A stretch of DNA of 64,000 nt from Acanthosoma haemorrhoidale. Its lineage: Eukaryota; Arthropoda; Insecta; Hemiptera; Acanthosomatidae. The stretch lies in contig OV884015.1 in the NCBI GenBank assembly GCA_930367205.1, positions 1,116,001 to 1,180,000 on the forward strand, in the 5' to 3' direction. The notes below the pieces were generated by a model. That model did not search any database. It was not told the origin of the DNA and worked only from the letters and a program-made list of their open reading frames with translations. Each line of letters opens with the position of its first letter. Positions within the stretch are counted from its first letter, which is position 1. Both the position numbers and the translations under genes were made by a program. Of the stretch, positions 36,808 to 53,054 are shown piece after piece.

Positions 36808-37987
36808 GATCTTTAACGTTAGCTCTTGCCCTATTATGTTCTCCTGATACCAAAACAAAGAAAACATCTTTAAAAAGTTGAATTTTAACAAAAATGCGTA
36901 TTTCATAGCTTGTACGTTAGCACCTGCCCCATTATGTACCCCTGATATGAAAACCAGGAAAAGATCGTCAAAAAGTTGAATTTTTAAAAAATGGGTATTT
37001 CATAGCTGGTACGTTAGCTCCTGTCCCATTATGTTCTCCTGATACCAAAACAAAGAAAATATCGTCAAAAAGTCGATTTTTTAAAAAATGCGTATTTCAT
37101 AGCTAGTACGGCAGCTCCTACCCAATTATGTTCTCCTGATACCTAAACAAGAAAATATCGTCAAAAAGTTGAATTTTTAAAAAAAATGCGTATTTCTTAG
37201 CTAGTACGTTAGCTCCTGCCTTATTATGTTCTCCTGATACCAAAACAAAGAAAATGTCATTAAAAAGTTAAATTTTTTTAAAAAAGAGTATTTTATAGCT
37301 GGTACGTTAGCTTCTGAACAATTATGATTTCCTCATACCAAAACAAGAAAAATATCGTCAAAAAGTCGAATTTTAAAAAAACGCGTATTTTATAGCTGGT
37401 ACAATAATTCCTGCCCTATTATGTTAACTCGTGGCTTCAATCATACGATCGTATCACGTGATATAATGAGTGGCAATGATGCGGTACACTATCATATTCC
37501 ACATCATTTGATGTTATGTTTACTCGTAACTTTAATCATACGATCGTATCACGTGATTGAATGAGAGCCAATGATATAGCACACAATCAAATTCGACATT
37601 ATTTGGTGTTATATTCACTCGTAACTTGAATCACACGATCGTATCATGTGATACAATGAGTTCAAATGATACGGTACACAATCATATTCGACATCATTTG
37701 ATGTTATGTTCACTCGTAACTTGAATCATACGATTGTATCACGTGATACAATGAGTGCTAATGATACAGCAAACAATCATATTCGACATCATTTGATGTT
37801 ATATTCACTAGTACCATGAATCTTACGATCGTATCACGTGATACCATGAGTGCTAATGATTAGGCACACTATCTTATTCGACATCATTTCATGTTATATT
37901 CATTTGTAACTTTAATCATACGATCGTATCACGTGATTGAATAAGTGCTAATGATATAGCACACAATCATATTCGACATCATCTGAT
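33895..37987. repeat. Segmental tandem duplication of about 4,094 bp, copy 1
   Basis: The private variant TTCACTTGTAAC at 33900 recurs 4,094 bp downstream, and the header, B block and the two CGTACGATCG / CACGTAATACC monomers keep this offset. Copy 2 (from about 37988) lacks one 95-bp monomer near 41795, so its match continues slightly shifted. Confidence 0.82.
36808..37425. repeat. Family B block 10 (618 bp)
   Basis: About 6.3 monomers are present. It carries TACCCAATTATG and AAAAAAACGCGTATTT, both shared only with blocks 11 and 12, which identifies the three as copies of one unit. Confidence 0.94.
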
Positions 37988-40901
37988 GTTATATTCACTT
38001 GTAACTTGAATCACACGATCGTATCACGTGATACAATGAGTTCAAATGATACGGTACACAACCATATTCGACATCATTTGATGTTATGTTCACTCGTAAC
38101 TTGAATCATACGATTGTATCACGTGATACCATGAGTGCTAATGATTAGGCACACAATCATATTCGACATATTTTGATGTTATGTTCACGCGAAACTTTAA
38201 TTATACGATCATATCACGTGATTGAATGAGTGCCAATGATATGACACACAATCACATTCGACATCATTTGATGTTATATTTACTCGTAGCTTGAATCATA
38301 CAATTGTATCACGTGATACAATGAGTGCTAATGATACAGCACACAATCATATTCGACATCATTTGATGTTATATTCACTCGTAACTTGAATCATACGACC
38401 GTATCACGTGAAACAACGAGTGCTCATGATACATTATACAATCATATTCAACATCATTTGATGTTATATTCACTCGTAACTTAAATCATACGATTGTATC
38501 ACGTGATACAATGAGTGCTACTGATACAGCACACAATCATATTCGACATCATTTGATGTTATATTCACTCGTAACTTGAATCATACGATTGTATCACGTG
38601 ATACAATGAGTGCTAATGATACAGCACACAATCATATTCGACATCATTTGATGTTATATTCACTCGTAACTTGAATCATACGACCGTATCACGTGATTGA
38701 ATGAATGCCAATGATATGGCACACAATCATATTCGACATCATTTGATGTTATATTCACTGGTACTATGAATCGTACGATCGTATCACGTAATACCATGAG
38801 TGCTAATGATTAGGCACACTATCATATTTGACATCATCTGATGTTATTGATACGGTATACGAGCATGTTTGACATCATTTAATGTTATATTAACTCGTAA
38901 GTTTAATCATACGATCGTATCACGTAAAACAATGAGTGCAAATGATACATTATACAATCATATTCAACATCATTAGATGTTATATTCACTCGTAACTTTA
39001 ATCATACGATCATATCACGTGATACAATGAGTGCTACTGATACAGCACACAATCATATTCGACATCATTTGATGTTATATTCACTCGTAACTTGAATCAT
39101 ACGATTGTATCACGTGATACAATGAGTGCTAATGATACAGCACACAATCATATTTGACATCATTTGATGTTATATTCACTCGTAACTTGAATCATACGAC
39201 CGTATCACGTGATTGAATGAATGCCAATGATATGGCACACAATCATATTCGACATCATTTGATGTTATATTCACTGGTACTATGAATCGTACGATCGTAT
39301 CACGTAATACCATGAGTGCTAATGATTAGGCACACTATCATATTTGACATCATCTGATGTTATTGATACGGTATACGAGCATGTTTGACATCATTTAATG
39401 TTATATTAACTCGTAAGTTTAATCATACGATCGTATCACGTAAAACAATGAGTGCAAATGATACATTATACAATCATATTCAACATCATTAGATGTTATA
39501 TTAACTCGTAAGTTTAATCATACGATCGTATCACGTAAAACAATGAGTGCAAATGATACATTATACAATCATATTCAACATCATTAGATGTTATATTCAC
39601 TCGTAACTTTAATCATACGATCATATCACGTGATACAATGAGTGCTACTGATACAGCACACAATCATATTCGACATCATTTGATGTTATATTCACTCGTA
39701 ACTTGAATCATACGATTGTATCAGGTGATACAATGAGTGCTAATGATACAGCACACAATCATATTCGACATCATTTGATGTTATATTCACTCGTAACTTG
39801 AATTATACGACCGTATCACGTGATTGAATGAATGCCAATGATATGGCACACAATCATATTCGACATCATTTGATGTTATATTCACTGGTACCATGAATCA
39901 TACGATCGTATTAGGTGATACCATGAGTGCTAATGATTAGGCACACTATCATATTTGACATCATCTGATGTTATTGATACGGTATACGAGCATGTTTGAC
40001 ATCATTTAATGTTTTATTACTCGTAAGTTTAATCATACGATCGTATCACGTAAAACAATGAGTGCCAATGATACATTATACAATCATATTCAACATCATT
40101 TGATGTTATATTCACTCGTAACTTGAATCACACGATCGTATCACGTGATACAATGAGTTCAAATGATACGGTACACAATCATATTCGACATCATTTGATG
40201 TTATGTTTACTCGTTACTTTAATCTTACGATCGTATCACGTGATACAATGAGTGCTAATGATACAGCACACTATCATATTTGACATCATTTGATGTTATA
40301 TTCACTCGTACCTTGAATCATACGATCGTATCACGTGATACTATGAGTGCTAATGATTAGGCACACTATCTTATTTGACATCATTAGATGTTATATTCAC
40401 TCGTAACTTTAATCATACGATCATATCACGTGATACAATGAGTGCTACTGATACAGCACACAATCATATTCGACATCATTTGATGTTATATTCACTCGTA
40501 ACTTGAATCATACGATCGTATCACGTGATACAATGAGTGCTAATGATACAGCACACAATCTTATTCGACATTATTTGATGTTATATTCACTCGTAACTTG
40601 AATCATACGATCGTATCACGTGATACAATAAGTTTAAATGATACGGTAAACAATCATATTCGACATCATTTGATGTTATATCCATCCCAAACTTTAATCA
40701 TACGATCGTATCACGTGAAACAATGAGTGCTAATGATACATTATACAATCCTATTCAAAATCATTTGATGTTATCTTCACTCGTAACTTTCATCATACGA
40801 TCGTATCACGTGATACAATAAGTGCAAATGATACGGCACACTATCATATTTGACATCATTTGATGTCATATTCACTCGTAAATTTATTCATACGATCGTA
40901 T
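37426..40901. repeat. Family A array, segment 11
   Basis: The junction of the 4,094-bp duplication falls near 37990, where the order jumps back to that seen at 33900. Downstream it matches segment 10 monomer by monomer up to the next header. Confidence 0.93.
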
Positions 40902-43670
40902 GATCTTTAACGTTAGCTCTTGCCCTATTATGTTCTCCTGATACCAAAACAAAGAAAACATCTTTAAAAAGTTGAATTTTAACAAAAATGCGTATTTCAT
41001 AGCTTGTACGTTAGCACCTGCCCCATTATGTACCCCTGATATGAAAACCAGGAAAAGATCGTCAAAAAGTTGAATTTTTAAAAAATGGGTATTTCATAGC
41101 TGGTACGTTAGCTCCTGTCCCATTATGTTCTCCTGATACCAAAACAAAGAAAATATCGTCAAAAAGTCGATTTTTTAAAAAATGCGTATTTCATAGCTAG
41201 TACGGCAGCTCCTACCCAATTATGTTCTCCTGATACCTAAACAAGAAAATATCGTCAAAAAGTTGAATTTTTAAAAAAAATGCGTATTTCTTAGCTAGTA
41301 CGTTAGCTCCTGCCTTATTATGTTCTCCTGATACCAAAACAAAGAAAATGTCATTAAAAAGTTAAATTTTTTTAAAAAAGAGTATTTTATAGCTGGTACG
41401 TTAGCTTCTGAACAATTATGATTTCCTCATACCAAAACAAGAAAAATATCGTCAAAAAGTCGAATTTTAAAAAAACGCGTATTTTATAGCTGGTACAATA
41501 ATTCCTGCCCTATTATGTTAACTCGTGGCTTCAATCATACGATCGTATCACGTGATATAATGAGTGGCAATGATGCGGTACACTATCATATTCCACATCA
41601 TTTGATGTTATGTTTACTCGTAACTTTAATCATACGATCGTATCACGTGATTGAATGAGAGCCAATGATATAGCACACAATCAAATTCGACATTATTTGG
41701 TGTTATATTCACTCGTAACTTGAATCACACGATCGTATCATGTGATACAATGAGTTCAAATGATACGGTACACAATCATATTCGACATCATTTGATGTTA
41801 TATTCACTAGTACCATGAATCTTACGATCGTATCACGTGATACCATGAGTGCTAATGATTAGGCACACTATCTTATTCGACATCATTTCATGTTATATTC
41901 ATTTGTAACTTTAATCATACGATCGTATCACGTGATTGAATAAGTGCTAATGATATAGCACACAATCATATTCGACATCATCTGATGTTATATTCACTCG
42001 TTACTTGAATCATACGATTGTATCACGTGATAAAATGAGTGCTAATGATTAAGCACACTATCTTATTCGACATCATTTGATGTTATATTCACTCTTAACT
42101 TTAATCATACGATCATATCACGTGATAGAATGAGTGCCAATGATACAGCACACAATTATATTCGACATCATTCATGTTATATTCATTCGTAACTTAAATC
42201 ATACGATCGTATCACGTGATTGAATAAGTGCTAATGATATAGCACACAATCATATTCGACATCATCTGATGTTATATTCACTCGTAACTTGAATCATACG
42301 ATTGTATCACGTGAAAAATGAGTGCCAATGATATGACACACAATCAAATTCGACATCATTTGATGGTATATTCACTCGTAACTTTATTCTAACGATCGTA
42401 TCACATGATACAATGAGTGCCAATGATACAGCACACTATCATATTTGACATCATTTGATGTTATATTCACCCAACACTTTCATCATACGATCGTATCACG
42501 TGATACAATGAGTGCTACTGATACAGCACACAATCATATTCGACATCATTTGATGTTATATTCACTCGTAACTTGAATCATACGATTGTATCACGTGATA
42601 CAATGAGTGCTAATGATACAGCACACAATCATATTCGACATCATTTGATGTTATATTCACTCGTAACTTGAATCATACGACCGTATCACGTGATTGAATG
42701 AATGCCAATGATATGGCACACAATCATATTCGACATCATTTGATGTTATGTTCACGCGAAACTTTTATCATACAATCATATCACGTGATTGAATGAGTGC
42801 CAATGATTAGGCACACAATCATATTCGACATCATTTGATGTTATGTTCACGCGAAACTCGAATCATACGATTGTAACACGTGATACAATGAGTTCAAATG
42901 ATACGGTACACAATCATATTCCACATCATTTGATGTTATGTTTACTCGTAACTTTAATTATACGATCATATCACGTGATTGAATGAGTGCCAATGATATG
43001 ACACACAATCATATTCGACATCATTTGATGTTATATTTACTCGTAACTTGAATCATACGATTGTATCACGTGATACAATGAATGCTAATGATACAGCACA
43101 CAATCATATTCGACATCATTTGATGTTATATTCACTCGTAACTTGAATCATACGATCGAATCACGTGATACCATGAGTGCTAATGATTAGGCACACTATC
43201 ATATTTGACATCATCTGATGTTATTGATACGGTATACGAGCATGTTTGACATCATTTAATGTTATATTAACTCGTAAGTTTAATCATACGATCGTATCAC
43301 GTAAAACAATGAACGCCAATGATACATTATACAATCATATTCAACATCATTTGATGTTATATTCACTCGTAACTTGAATCACACGATCGTATCACGTGAT
43401 ACAATGAGTTCAAATGATACGGTACACAATCATATTCGAAATCATTTGATGTTATGTTTACTCGTTACTTTAATCTTACGATCGTATCACGTGATACAAT
43501 GAGTGCTACTGATACAGCACACAATCATATTCGACATCATTTGATGTTATATTCACTCGTAACTTGAATCATACGATTGTATCACGTGATACAATGAGTG
43601 CTAATGATACAGCACACAATCTTATTCGACATTATTTGATGTTATATTCACTCGTAACTTGAATCATACG
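38683..43670. repeat. Segmental tandem duplication of 4,988 bp, copy 1
   Basis: Landmarks such as TTCATTTGTAAC, CGTGAAAAATGAG and GAACGCC recur exactly 4,988 bp downstream. Boundaries are placed where the downstream copy returns to the order at 38683. Few differences are visible, one being CGTACCTTGAATC near 40300 against CGTAACTTGAATC near 45295. Confidence 0.85.
40902..41519. repeat. Family B block 11 (618 bp)
   Basis: Copy of block 10 at an offset of 4,094 bp, with the same private variants. Confidence 0.94.
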
Positions 43671-45889
43671 ACCGTATCACGTGATTGAATGAATGCCAAT
43701 GATATGGCACACAATCATATTCGACATCATTTGATGTTATATTCACTGGTACTATGAATCGTACGATCGTATCACGTAATACCATGAGTGCTAATGATTA
43801 GGCACACTATCATATTTGACATCATCTGATGTTATTGATACGGTATACGAGCATGTTTGACATCATTTAATGTTATATTAACTCGTAAGTTTAATCATAC
43901 GATCGTATCACGTAAAACAATGAGTGCAAATGATACATTATACAATCATATTCAACATCATTAGATGTTATATTCACTCGTAACTTTAATCATACGATCA
44001 TATCACGTGATACAATGAGTGCTACTGATACAGCACACAATCATATTCGACATCATTTGATGTTATATTCACTCGTAACTTGAATCATACGATTGTATCA
44101 CGTGATACAATGAGTGCTAATGATACAGCACACAATCATATTTGACATCATTTGATGTTATATTCACTCGTAACTTGAATCATACGACCGTATCACGTGA
44201 TTGAATGAATGCCAATGATATGGCACACAATCATATTCGACATCATTTGATGTTATATTCACTGGTACTATGAATCGTACGATCGTATCACGTAATACCA
44301 TGAGTGCTAATGATTAGGCACACTATCATATTTGACATCATCTGATGTTATTGATACGGTATACGAGCATGTTTGACATCATTTAATGTTATATTAACTC
44401 GTAAGTTTAATCATACGATCGTATCACGTAAAACAATGAGTGCAAATGATACATTATACAATCATATTCAACATCATTAGATGTTATATTAACTCGTAAG
44501 TTTAATCATACGATCGTATCACGTAAAACAATGAGTGCAAATGATACATTATACAATCATATTCAACATCATTAGATGTTATATTCACTCGTAACTTTAA
44601 TCATACGATCATATCACGTGATACAATGAGTGCTACTGATACAGCACACAATCATATTCGACATCATTTGATGTTATATTCACTCGTAACTTGAATCATA
44701 CGATTGTATCAGGTGATACAATGAGTGCTAATGATACAGCACACAATCATATTCGACATCATTTGATGTTATATTCACTCGTAACTTGAATTATACGACC
44801 GTATCACGTGATTGAATGAATGCCAATGATATGGCACACAATCATATTCGACATCATTTGATGTTATATTCACTGGTACCATGAATCATACGATCGTATT
44901 AGGTGATACCATGAGTGCTAATGATTAGGCACACTATCATATTTGACATCATCTGATGTTATTGATACGGTATACGAGCATGTTTGACATCATTTAATGT
45001 TTTATTACTCGTAAGTTTAATCATACGATCGTATCACGTAAAACAATGAGTGCCAATGATACATTATACAATCATATTCAACATCATTTGATGTTATATT
45101 CACTCGTAACTTGAATCACACGATCGTATCACGTGATACAATGAGTTCAAATGATACGGTACACAATCATATTCGACATCATTTGATGTTATGTTTACTC
45201 GTTACTTTAATCTTACGATCGTATCACGTGATACAATGAGTGCTAATGATACAGCACACTATCATATTTGACATCATTTGATGTTATATTCACTCGTAAC
45301 TTGAATCATACGATCGTATCACGTGATACTATGAGTGCTAATGATTAGGCACACTATCTTATTTGACATCATTAGATGTTATATTCACTCGTAACTTTAA
45401 TCATACGATCATATCACGTGATACAATGAGTGCTACTGATACAGCACACAATCATATTCGACATCATTTGATGTTATATTCACTCGTAACTTGAATCATA
45501 CGATCGTATCACGTGATACAATGAGTGCTAATGATACAGCACACAATCTTATTCGACATTATTTGATGTTATATTCACTCGTAACTTGAATCATACGATC
45601 GTATCACGTGATACAATAAGTTTAAATGATACGGTAAACAATCATATTCGACATCATTTGATGTTATATCCATCCCAAACTTTAATCATACGATCGTATC
45701 ACGTGAAACAATGAGTGCTAATGATACATTATACAATCCTATTCAAAATCATTTGATGTTATCTTCACTCGTAACTTTCATCATACGATCGTATCACGTG
45801 ATACAATAAGTGCAAATGATACGGCACACTATCATATTTGACATCATTTGATGTCATATTCACTCGTAAATTTATTCATACGATCGTAT
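41520..45889. repeat. Family A array, segment 12
   Basis: About 4.4 kb. It contains CGTGAAAAATGAG (a two-base loss) near 42312, GAACGCCAATGATAC at 43311, and the boundary of the 4,988-bp duplication near 43671. The last 2.2 kb repeats segment 11. Confidence 0.93.
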
Positions 45890-48655
45890 GATCTTTAACG
45901 TTAGCTCTTGCCCTATTATGTTCTCCTGATACCAAAACAAAGAAAACATCTTTAAAAAGTTGAATTTTAACAAAAATGCGTATTTCATAGCTTGTACGTT
46001 AGCACCTGCCCCATTATGTACCCCTGATATGAAAACCAGGAAAAGATCGTCAAAAAGTTGAATTTTTAAAAAATGGGTATTTCATAGCTGGTACGTTAGC
46101 TCCTGTCCCATTATGTTCTCCTGATACCAAAACAAAGAAAATATCGTCAAAAAGTCGATTTTTTAAAAAATGCGTATTTCATAGCTAGTACGGCAGCTCC
46201 TACCCAATTATGTTCTCCTGATACCTAAACAAGAAAATATCGTCAAAAAGTTGAATTTTTAAAAAAAATGCGTATTTCTTAGCTAGTACGTTAGCTCCTG
46301 CCTTATTATGTTCTCCTGATACCAAAACAAAGAAAATGTCATTAAAAAGTTAAATTTTTTTAAAAAAGAGTATTTTATAGCTGGTACGTTAGCTTCTGAA
46401 CAATTATGATTTCCTCATACCAAAACAAGAAAAATATCGTCAAAAAGTCGAATTTTAAAAAAACGCGTATTTTATAGCTGGTACAATAATTCCTGCCCTA
46501 TTATGTTAACTCGTGGCTTCAATCATACGATCGTATCACGTGATATAATGAGTGGCAATGATGCGGTACACTATCATATTCCACATCATTTGATGTTATG
46601 TTTACTCGTAACTTTAATCATACGATCGTATCACGTGATTGAATGAGAGCCAATGATATAGCACACAATCAAATTCGACATTATTTGGTGTTATATTCAC
46701 TCGTAACTTGAATCACACGATCGTATCATGTGATACAATGAGTTCAAATGATACGGTACACAATCATATTCGACATCATTTGATGTTATATTCACTAGTA
46801 CCATGAATCTTACGATCGTATCACGTGATACCATGAGTGCTAATGATTAGGCACACTATCTTATTCGACATCATTTCATGTTATATTCATTTGTAACTTT
46901 AATCATACGATCGTATCACGTGATTGAATAAGTGCTAATGATATAGCACACAATCATATTCGACATCATCTGATGTTATATTCACTCGTTACTTGAATCA
47001 TACGATTGTATCACGTGATAAAATGAGTGCTAATGATTAAGCACACTATCTTATTCGACATCATTTGATGTTATATTCACTCTTAACTTTAATCATACGA
47101 TCATATCACGTGATAGAATGAGTGCCAATGATACAGCACACAATTATATTCGACATCATTCATGTTATATTCATTCGTAACTTAAATCATACGATCGTAT
47201 CACGTGATTGAATAAGTGCTAATGATATAGCACACAATCATATTCGACATCATCTGATGTTATATTCACTCGTAACTTGAATCATACGATTGTATCACGT
47301 GAAAAATGAGTGCCAATGATATGACACACAATCAAATTCGACATCATTTGATGGTATATTCACTCGTAACTTTATTCTAACGATCGTATCACATGATACA
47401 ATGAGTGCCAATGATACAGCACACTATCATATTTGACATCATTTGATGTTATATTCACCCAACACTTTCATCATACGATCGTATCACGTGATACAATGAG
47501 TGCTACTGATACAGCACACAATCATATTCGACATCATTTGATGTTATATTCACTCGTAACTTGAATCATACGATTGTATCACGTGATACAATGAGTGCTA
47601 ATGATACAGCACACAATCATATTCGACATCATTTGATGTTATATTCACTCGTAACTTGAATCATACGACCGTATCACGTGATTGAATGAATGCCAATGAT
47701 ATGGCACACAATCATATTCGACATCATTTGATGTTATGTTCACGCGAAACTTTTATCATACAATCATATCACGTGATTGAATGAGTGCCAATGATTAGGC
47801 ACACAATCATATTCGACATCATTTGATGTTATGTTCACGCGAAACTCGAATCATACGATTGTAACACGTGATACAATGAGTTCAAATGATACGGTACACA
47901 ATCATATTCCACATCATTTGATGTTATGTTTACTCGTAACTTTAATTATACGATCATATCACGTGATTGAATGAGTGCCAATGATATGACACACAATCAT
48001 ATTCGACATCATTTGATGTTATATTTACTCGTAACTTGAATCATACGATTGTATCACGTGATACAATGAATGCTAATGATACAGCACACAATCATATTCG
48101 ACATCATTTGATGTTATATTCACTCGTAACTTGAATCATACGATCGAATCACGTGATACCATGAGTGCTAATGATTAGGCACACTATCATATTTGACATC
48201 ATCTGATGTTATTGATACGGTATACGAGCATGTTTGACATCATTTAATGTTATATTAACTCGTAAGTTTAATCATACGATCGTATCACGTAAAACAATGA
48301 ACGCCAATGATACATTATACAATCATATTCAACATCATTTGATGTTATATTCACTCGTAACTTGAATCACACGATCGTATCACGTGATACAATGAGTTCA
48401 AATGATACGGTACACAATCATATTCGAAATCATTTGATGTTATGTTTACTCGTTACTTTAATCTTACGATCGTATCACGTGATACAATGAGTGCTACTGA
48501 TACAGCACACAATCATATTCGACATCATTTGATGTTATATTCACTCGTAACTTGAATCATACGATTGTATCACGTGATACAATGAGTGCTAATGATACAG
48601 CACACAATCTTATTCGACATTATTTGATGTTATATTCAATCGTAACTTGAATCAT
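43671..48655. repeat. Segmental tandem duplication of 4,988 bp, copy 2
   Basis: Second copy. The match ends near 48650, where a different header follows. It contains B block 12 and a full header. Confidence 0.85.
45890..46507. repeat. Family B block 12 (618 bp)
   Basis: Third copy of the block 10 type, offset 4,988 bp from block 11. Confidence 0.94.
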
Positions 48656-48950
48656 ACGATCGTATCACGTGATACAATAAGTTTAAATGATACGGTAAAC
48701 AATCATATTCGACATCATTTGATGTTATATCCATCCCAAACTTTAATCATACGATCGTATCACGTGAAACAATGAGTGCTAATGATACATTATACAATCC
48801 TATTCAAAATCATTTGATGTTATCTTCACTCGTAACTTTCATCATACGATCGTATCACGTGATACAATAAGTGCAAATGATACGGCACACTATCATATTT
48901 GACATCATTTGATGTCATATTCACTCGTAAATTTATTCATACGATCGTAT
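46508..48950. repeat. Family A array, segment 13
   Basis: It repeats the first part of segment 12 at an offset of 4,988 bp (both CGTGAAAAATGAG and GAACGCC recur). It then departs near 48650 into a header with the private TTCAATCGTAAC. Confidence 0.93.
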
Positions 48951-49664
48951 GATCTTTAACGTTAGCTCTTGCCCTATTATGTTCTCCTGATACCAAAACA
49001 AAGAAAACATCTTTAAAAAGTCGAATTTTAACAAAAATGCGTATTTCATAGCTTGTACGTTAGCACCTGCCCTATTATGTTCTCCTGATACGAAAACGAG
49101 AAAAATATCGTCAAAAAGTTGAATTTTTCAAAAATGCGTATTTCATAGCTAGTATGTTAGCTCCTGCCCCATTATGTACCCCTGATATGAAAACCAGGAA
49201 AAGATCGTCAAAAAGTTGAATTTTTAAAAAATGGGTATTTCATAGCTGGTACGTTAGCTCCTGTCCCATTATGTTCTCCTGATACCAAAACAAAGAAAAT
49301 ATCGTCTAAAATTCAAATTTTTACAAAAATGCGTTTTTTATAGCTGGTACGTTAGCTCCTACCCTATTATGTTTTCCTGATACGAAAACCAGGAAAATAT
49401 CGTCAAAAAGTCGATTTTTTAAAAAATGCGTATTTCATAGCTAGTACGTCAGCTCCTGCCCCATTATGTTCTCCTGATACCTAAACAAGAAAATATCGTC
49501 AAAAAGTTAAATTTTTTTAAAAAAGAGTTTTTTATAGCTGGTACGTTAGCTTCTGAACAATTATGATTTACTCATACCAAAACAAGAAAAATATCGTCAA
49601 AAAGTCGAATTTTAAAAAAATGCGTATTTTATAGCTGGTACAATAATTCCTGCCCTTTTATGTT
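48951..49664. repeat. Family B block 13 (714 bp)
   Basis: About 7.3 monomers of the block 7/9 type. Private changes include TATGTTTTCCTGATACG near 49370 and TGCCCTTTTATG at its end. Confidence 0.94.
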
Positions 49665-52340
49665 AACTCGTAGCTTTGATCATACGATCGTATCACGTAA
49701 TAAAATGAGTGCTAATGATACATTATACAATCATATTCAACATCATTTGATGTTATCTTCACTCGTAACTTTCATCATACGATCGTATCACGTGATACAA
49801 TGAGTGCCAATGATACGGTACACTATCATATTCGACATCATTTGATGTTATATTCACTCGTGGCTTCAATCATACGATCGTATCACGTGATATAATGAGT
49901 GGCAATGATGCGGTACACTATCATATCCCACATGATTTGATGTTATGTTTACTCGTAACTTTATTCATACGATCGTATCACGTGATTGAATGAGTGCCAA
50001 TGATATGGTACACAATCAAATTCGACATTATTTGGTGTTATATTCACTCGTAACTTGAATCACACGATCGTATCACGTGATACAATGAGTTCAAATGATA
50101 CGGTACACAACCATATTCGACATCATTTGATGTTATGTTCACTCGTAACTTGAATCATACGATTGTATCACGTGATACCATGAGTGCTAATGATTAGGCA
50201 CACAATCATATTCGACATATTTTGATGTTATGTTCACGCGAAACTTTAATTATACGATCATATCACGTGATTGAATGAGTGCCAATGATATGACACACAA
50301 TCATATTCGACATCATTTGATGTTATATTCACTCGTAGCTTGAATCATACAATTGTATCACGTGATACAATGAGTGCTAATGATACAGCACACAATCATT
50401 TTCGACATCATTTGATGTTATATTCACTCGTAACTTGAATCATACGACCGTATCACGTGAAACAACGAGTGCTCATGATACATTATACAATCATATTCAA
50501 CATCATTTAATGTTATATTCACGCGAAACTTTAATCGTACGATCGTATCACGTGATTGAATGAGTGCCAATGATATGGCACACAATCATATTCGACATCA
50601 TTTGATATTATATTCACTCGTAACTTGAATCATACGATTGTATCACGTGATACAATGAGTGCTACTAATACAGCACACAATCATATTCGACATCATTTGA
50701 TGTTATATTCACTCGTAACTTGAATCATACGATTGTATCACGTTATACAATGAGTGCTAATGATACAGCACACAATCATATTCGACATCATTTGATGTTA
50801 TATTCACTCGTAACTTGAATCATACGACCGTATCACGTGATTGAATGAATGCCAATGATATGGCACACAATCATATTCGACATCATTTGATGTTATATTC
50901 ACTGGTACTATGAATCGTACGATCGTATCACGTGATACCATGAGTGCTAATGATTAGGCACACTATCATATTTGACATCATCTGATGTTATTGATACGGT
51001 ATACGAGCATGTTTGACATCATTTAATGTTATATTAACTCGTAAGTTTAATCATACGATCGTATCACGTAAAACAATGAGTGCAAATAATACATTATACA
51101 ATCATATTCAACATCATTAGATGTTATATTCACTCGTAACTTTAATCATACGATCATATCACGTGATACAATGAGTGCTACTGATACAGCACACAATCAT
51201 ATTCGACATCATTTGATGTTATATTCACTCGTAACTTGAATCATACGATTGTATCACGTGATACAATGAGTGCTAATGATACAGCACACAATCATATTCG
51301 ACATCATTTGATGTTATATTCACTCGTAACTTGAATCATACGACCGTATCACGTGATTGAATGAATGCCAATGATATGGCACACAATCATATTCGACATC
51401 ATTTGATGTTATATTCACTCGTAACTTGAATCATACGATTGTATCAGGTGATACAATGAGTGCTAATGATACAGCACACAATCATATTCGACATCATTTG
51501 ATGTTATATTCACTCGTAACTTGAATCATACGACCGTATCACGTGATTGAATGAATGCCAATGATATGGCACACAATCATATTCGACATCATTTGATGTT
51601 ATATTCACTGGTACCATGAATCATACGATCGTATTAGGTGATACCATGAGTGCTAATGATTAGGCACACTATCATATTTGCCATCATCTGATGTTATTGA
51701 TACGGTATACGAGCATGTTTGACATCATTTAATGTTTTATTAACTCGTAAGTTTAATCATACGATCGTATCACGTAAAACAATGAGTGCCAATGATACAT
51801 TATACAATCATATTCAACATCATTAGATGTTATATTCACTCGTAACTTTAATCATACGATCATATCACGTGATACAATGAGTGCTACTGATACAGCACAC
51901 AATCATATTCGACATCATTTGATGTTATATTCACTCGTAACTTGAATCATACGATTGTATCACGTGATACAATGAGTGCTAATGATACAGCACACAATCT
52001 TATTCGACATTATTTGATGTTATATTCACTCGTAACTTGAATCATACGATCGTATCACGTGATACAATAAGTTTAAATGATACGGTAAACAATCATATTC
52101 GACATCATTTGATGTTATATCCATCCTAAACTTTAATCATACGATCGTATCACGTGAAACAATGAGTGCTAATGATACATTATACAATCCTATTCAAAAT
52201 CATTTGATGTTATCTTCACTCGTAACTTTCATCATACGATCGTATCACGTGATACAATAAGTGCAAATGATACGGCACACTATCATATTTGACATCATTT
52301 GATGTCATATTCACTCGTAAATTTATTCATACGATCGTAT
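49665..52340. repeat. Family A array, segment 14
   Basis: About 2.7 kb with the same variant order as segment 15 but one monomer shorter overall. It has several single-base private changes, for example CATATCCCACATG near 49923. Confidence 0.93.
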
Positions 52341-53054
52341 GATCTTTAACGTTAGCTCTTGCCCTATTATGTTCTCCTGATACCAAAACAAAGAAAATAT
52401 CTTTAAAAAGTCGAATTTTAACAAAAATGCGTATTTCATAGCTTGTACGTTAGCACCTGCCCTATTATGTTCTCCTGATACGAAAACGAGAAAAATATCG
52501 TCAAAAAGTTGAATTTTTCAAAAATGCGTATTTCATAGCTAGTATGTTAGCTCCTGCCCCATTATGTACCCCTGATATGAAAACCAGGAAAAGATCGTCA
52601 AAAAGTTGAATTTTTAAAAAATGGGTATTTCATAGCTGGTACGTTAGCTCCTGTCCCATTATGTTCTCCTGATACCAAAACAAAGAAAATATCGTCTAAA
52701 ATTCAAATTTTTACAAAAATGCATTTTTTATAGCTGGTACGTTAGCTCCTACCCTATTATGTTCTCCTGATACGAAAACCAGGAAAATATCGTCAAAAAG
52801 TCGATTTTTTAAAAAATGCGTATTTCATAGCTAGTACGTCAGCTCCTGCCCCATTATGTTCTCCTGATACCTAAACAAGAAAATATCGTCAAAAAGTTAA
52901 ATTTTTTTAAAAAAGAGTTTTTTATAGCTGGTACGTTAGCTTCTGAACAATTATGATTTACTCATACCAAAACAAGAAAAATATCGTCAAAAAGTCGAAT
53001 TTTAAAAAAATGCGTATTTTATAGCTGGTACAATAATTCCTGCCCTATTATGTT
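52341..53054. repeat. Family B block 14 (714 bp)
   Basis: Same order and length as block 13. AATGCATTTTTTATAG links it to block 9. Confidence 0.94.
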
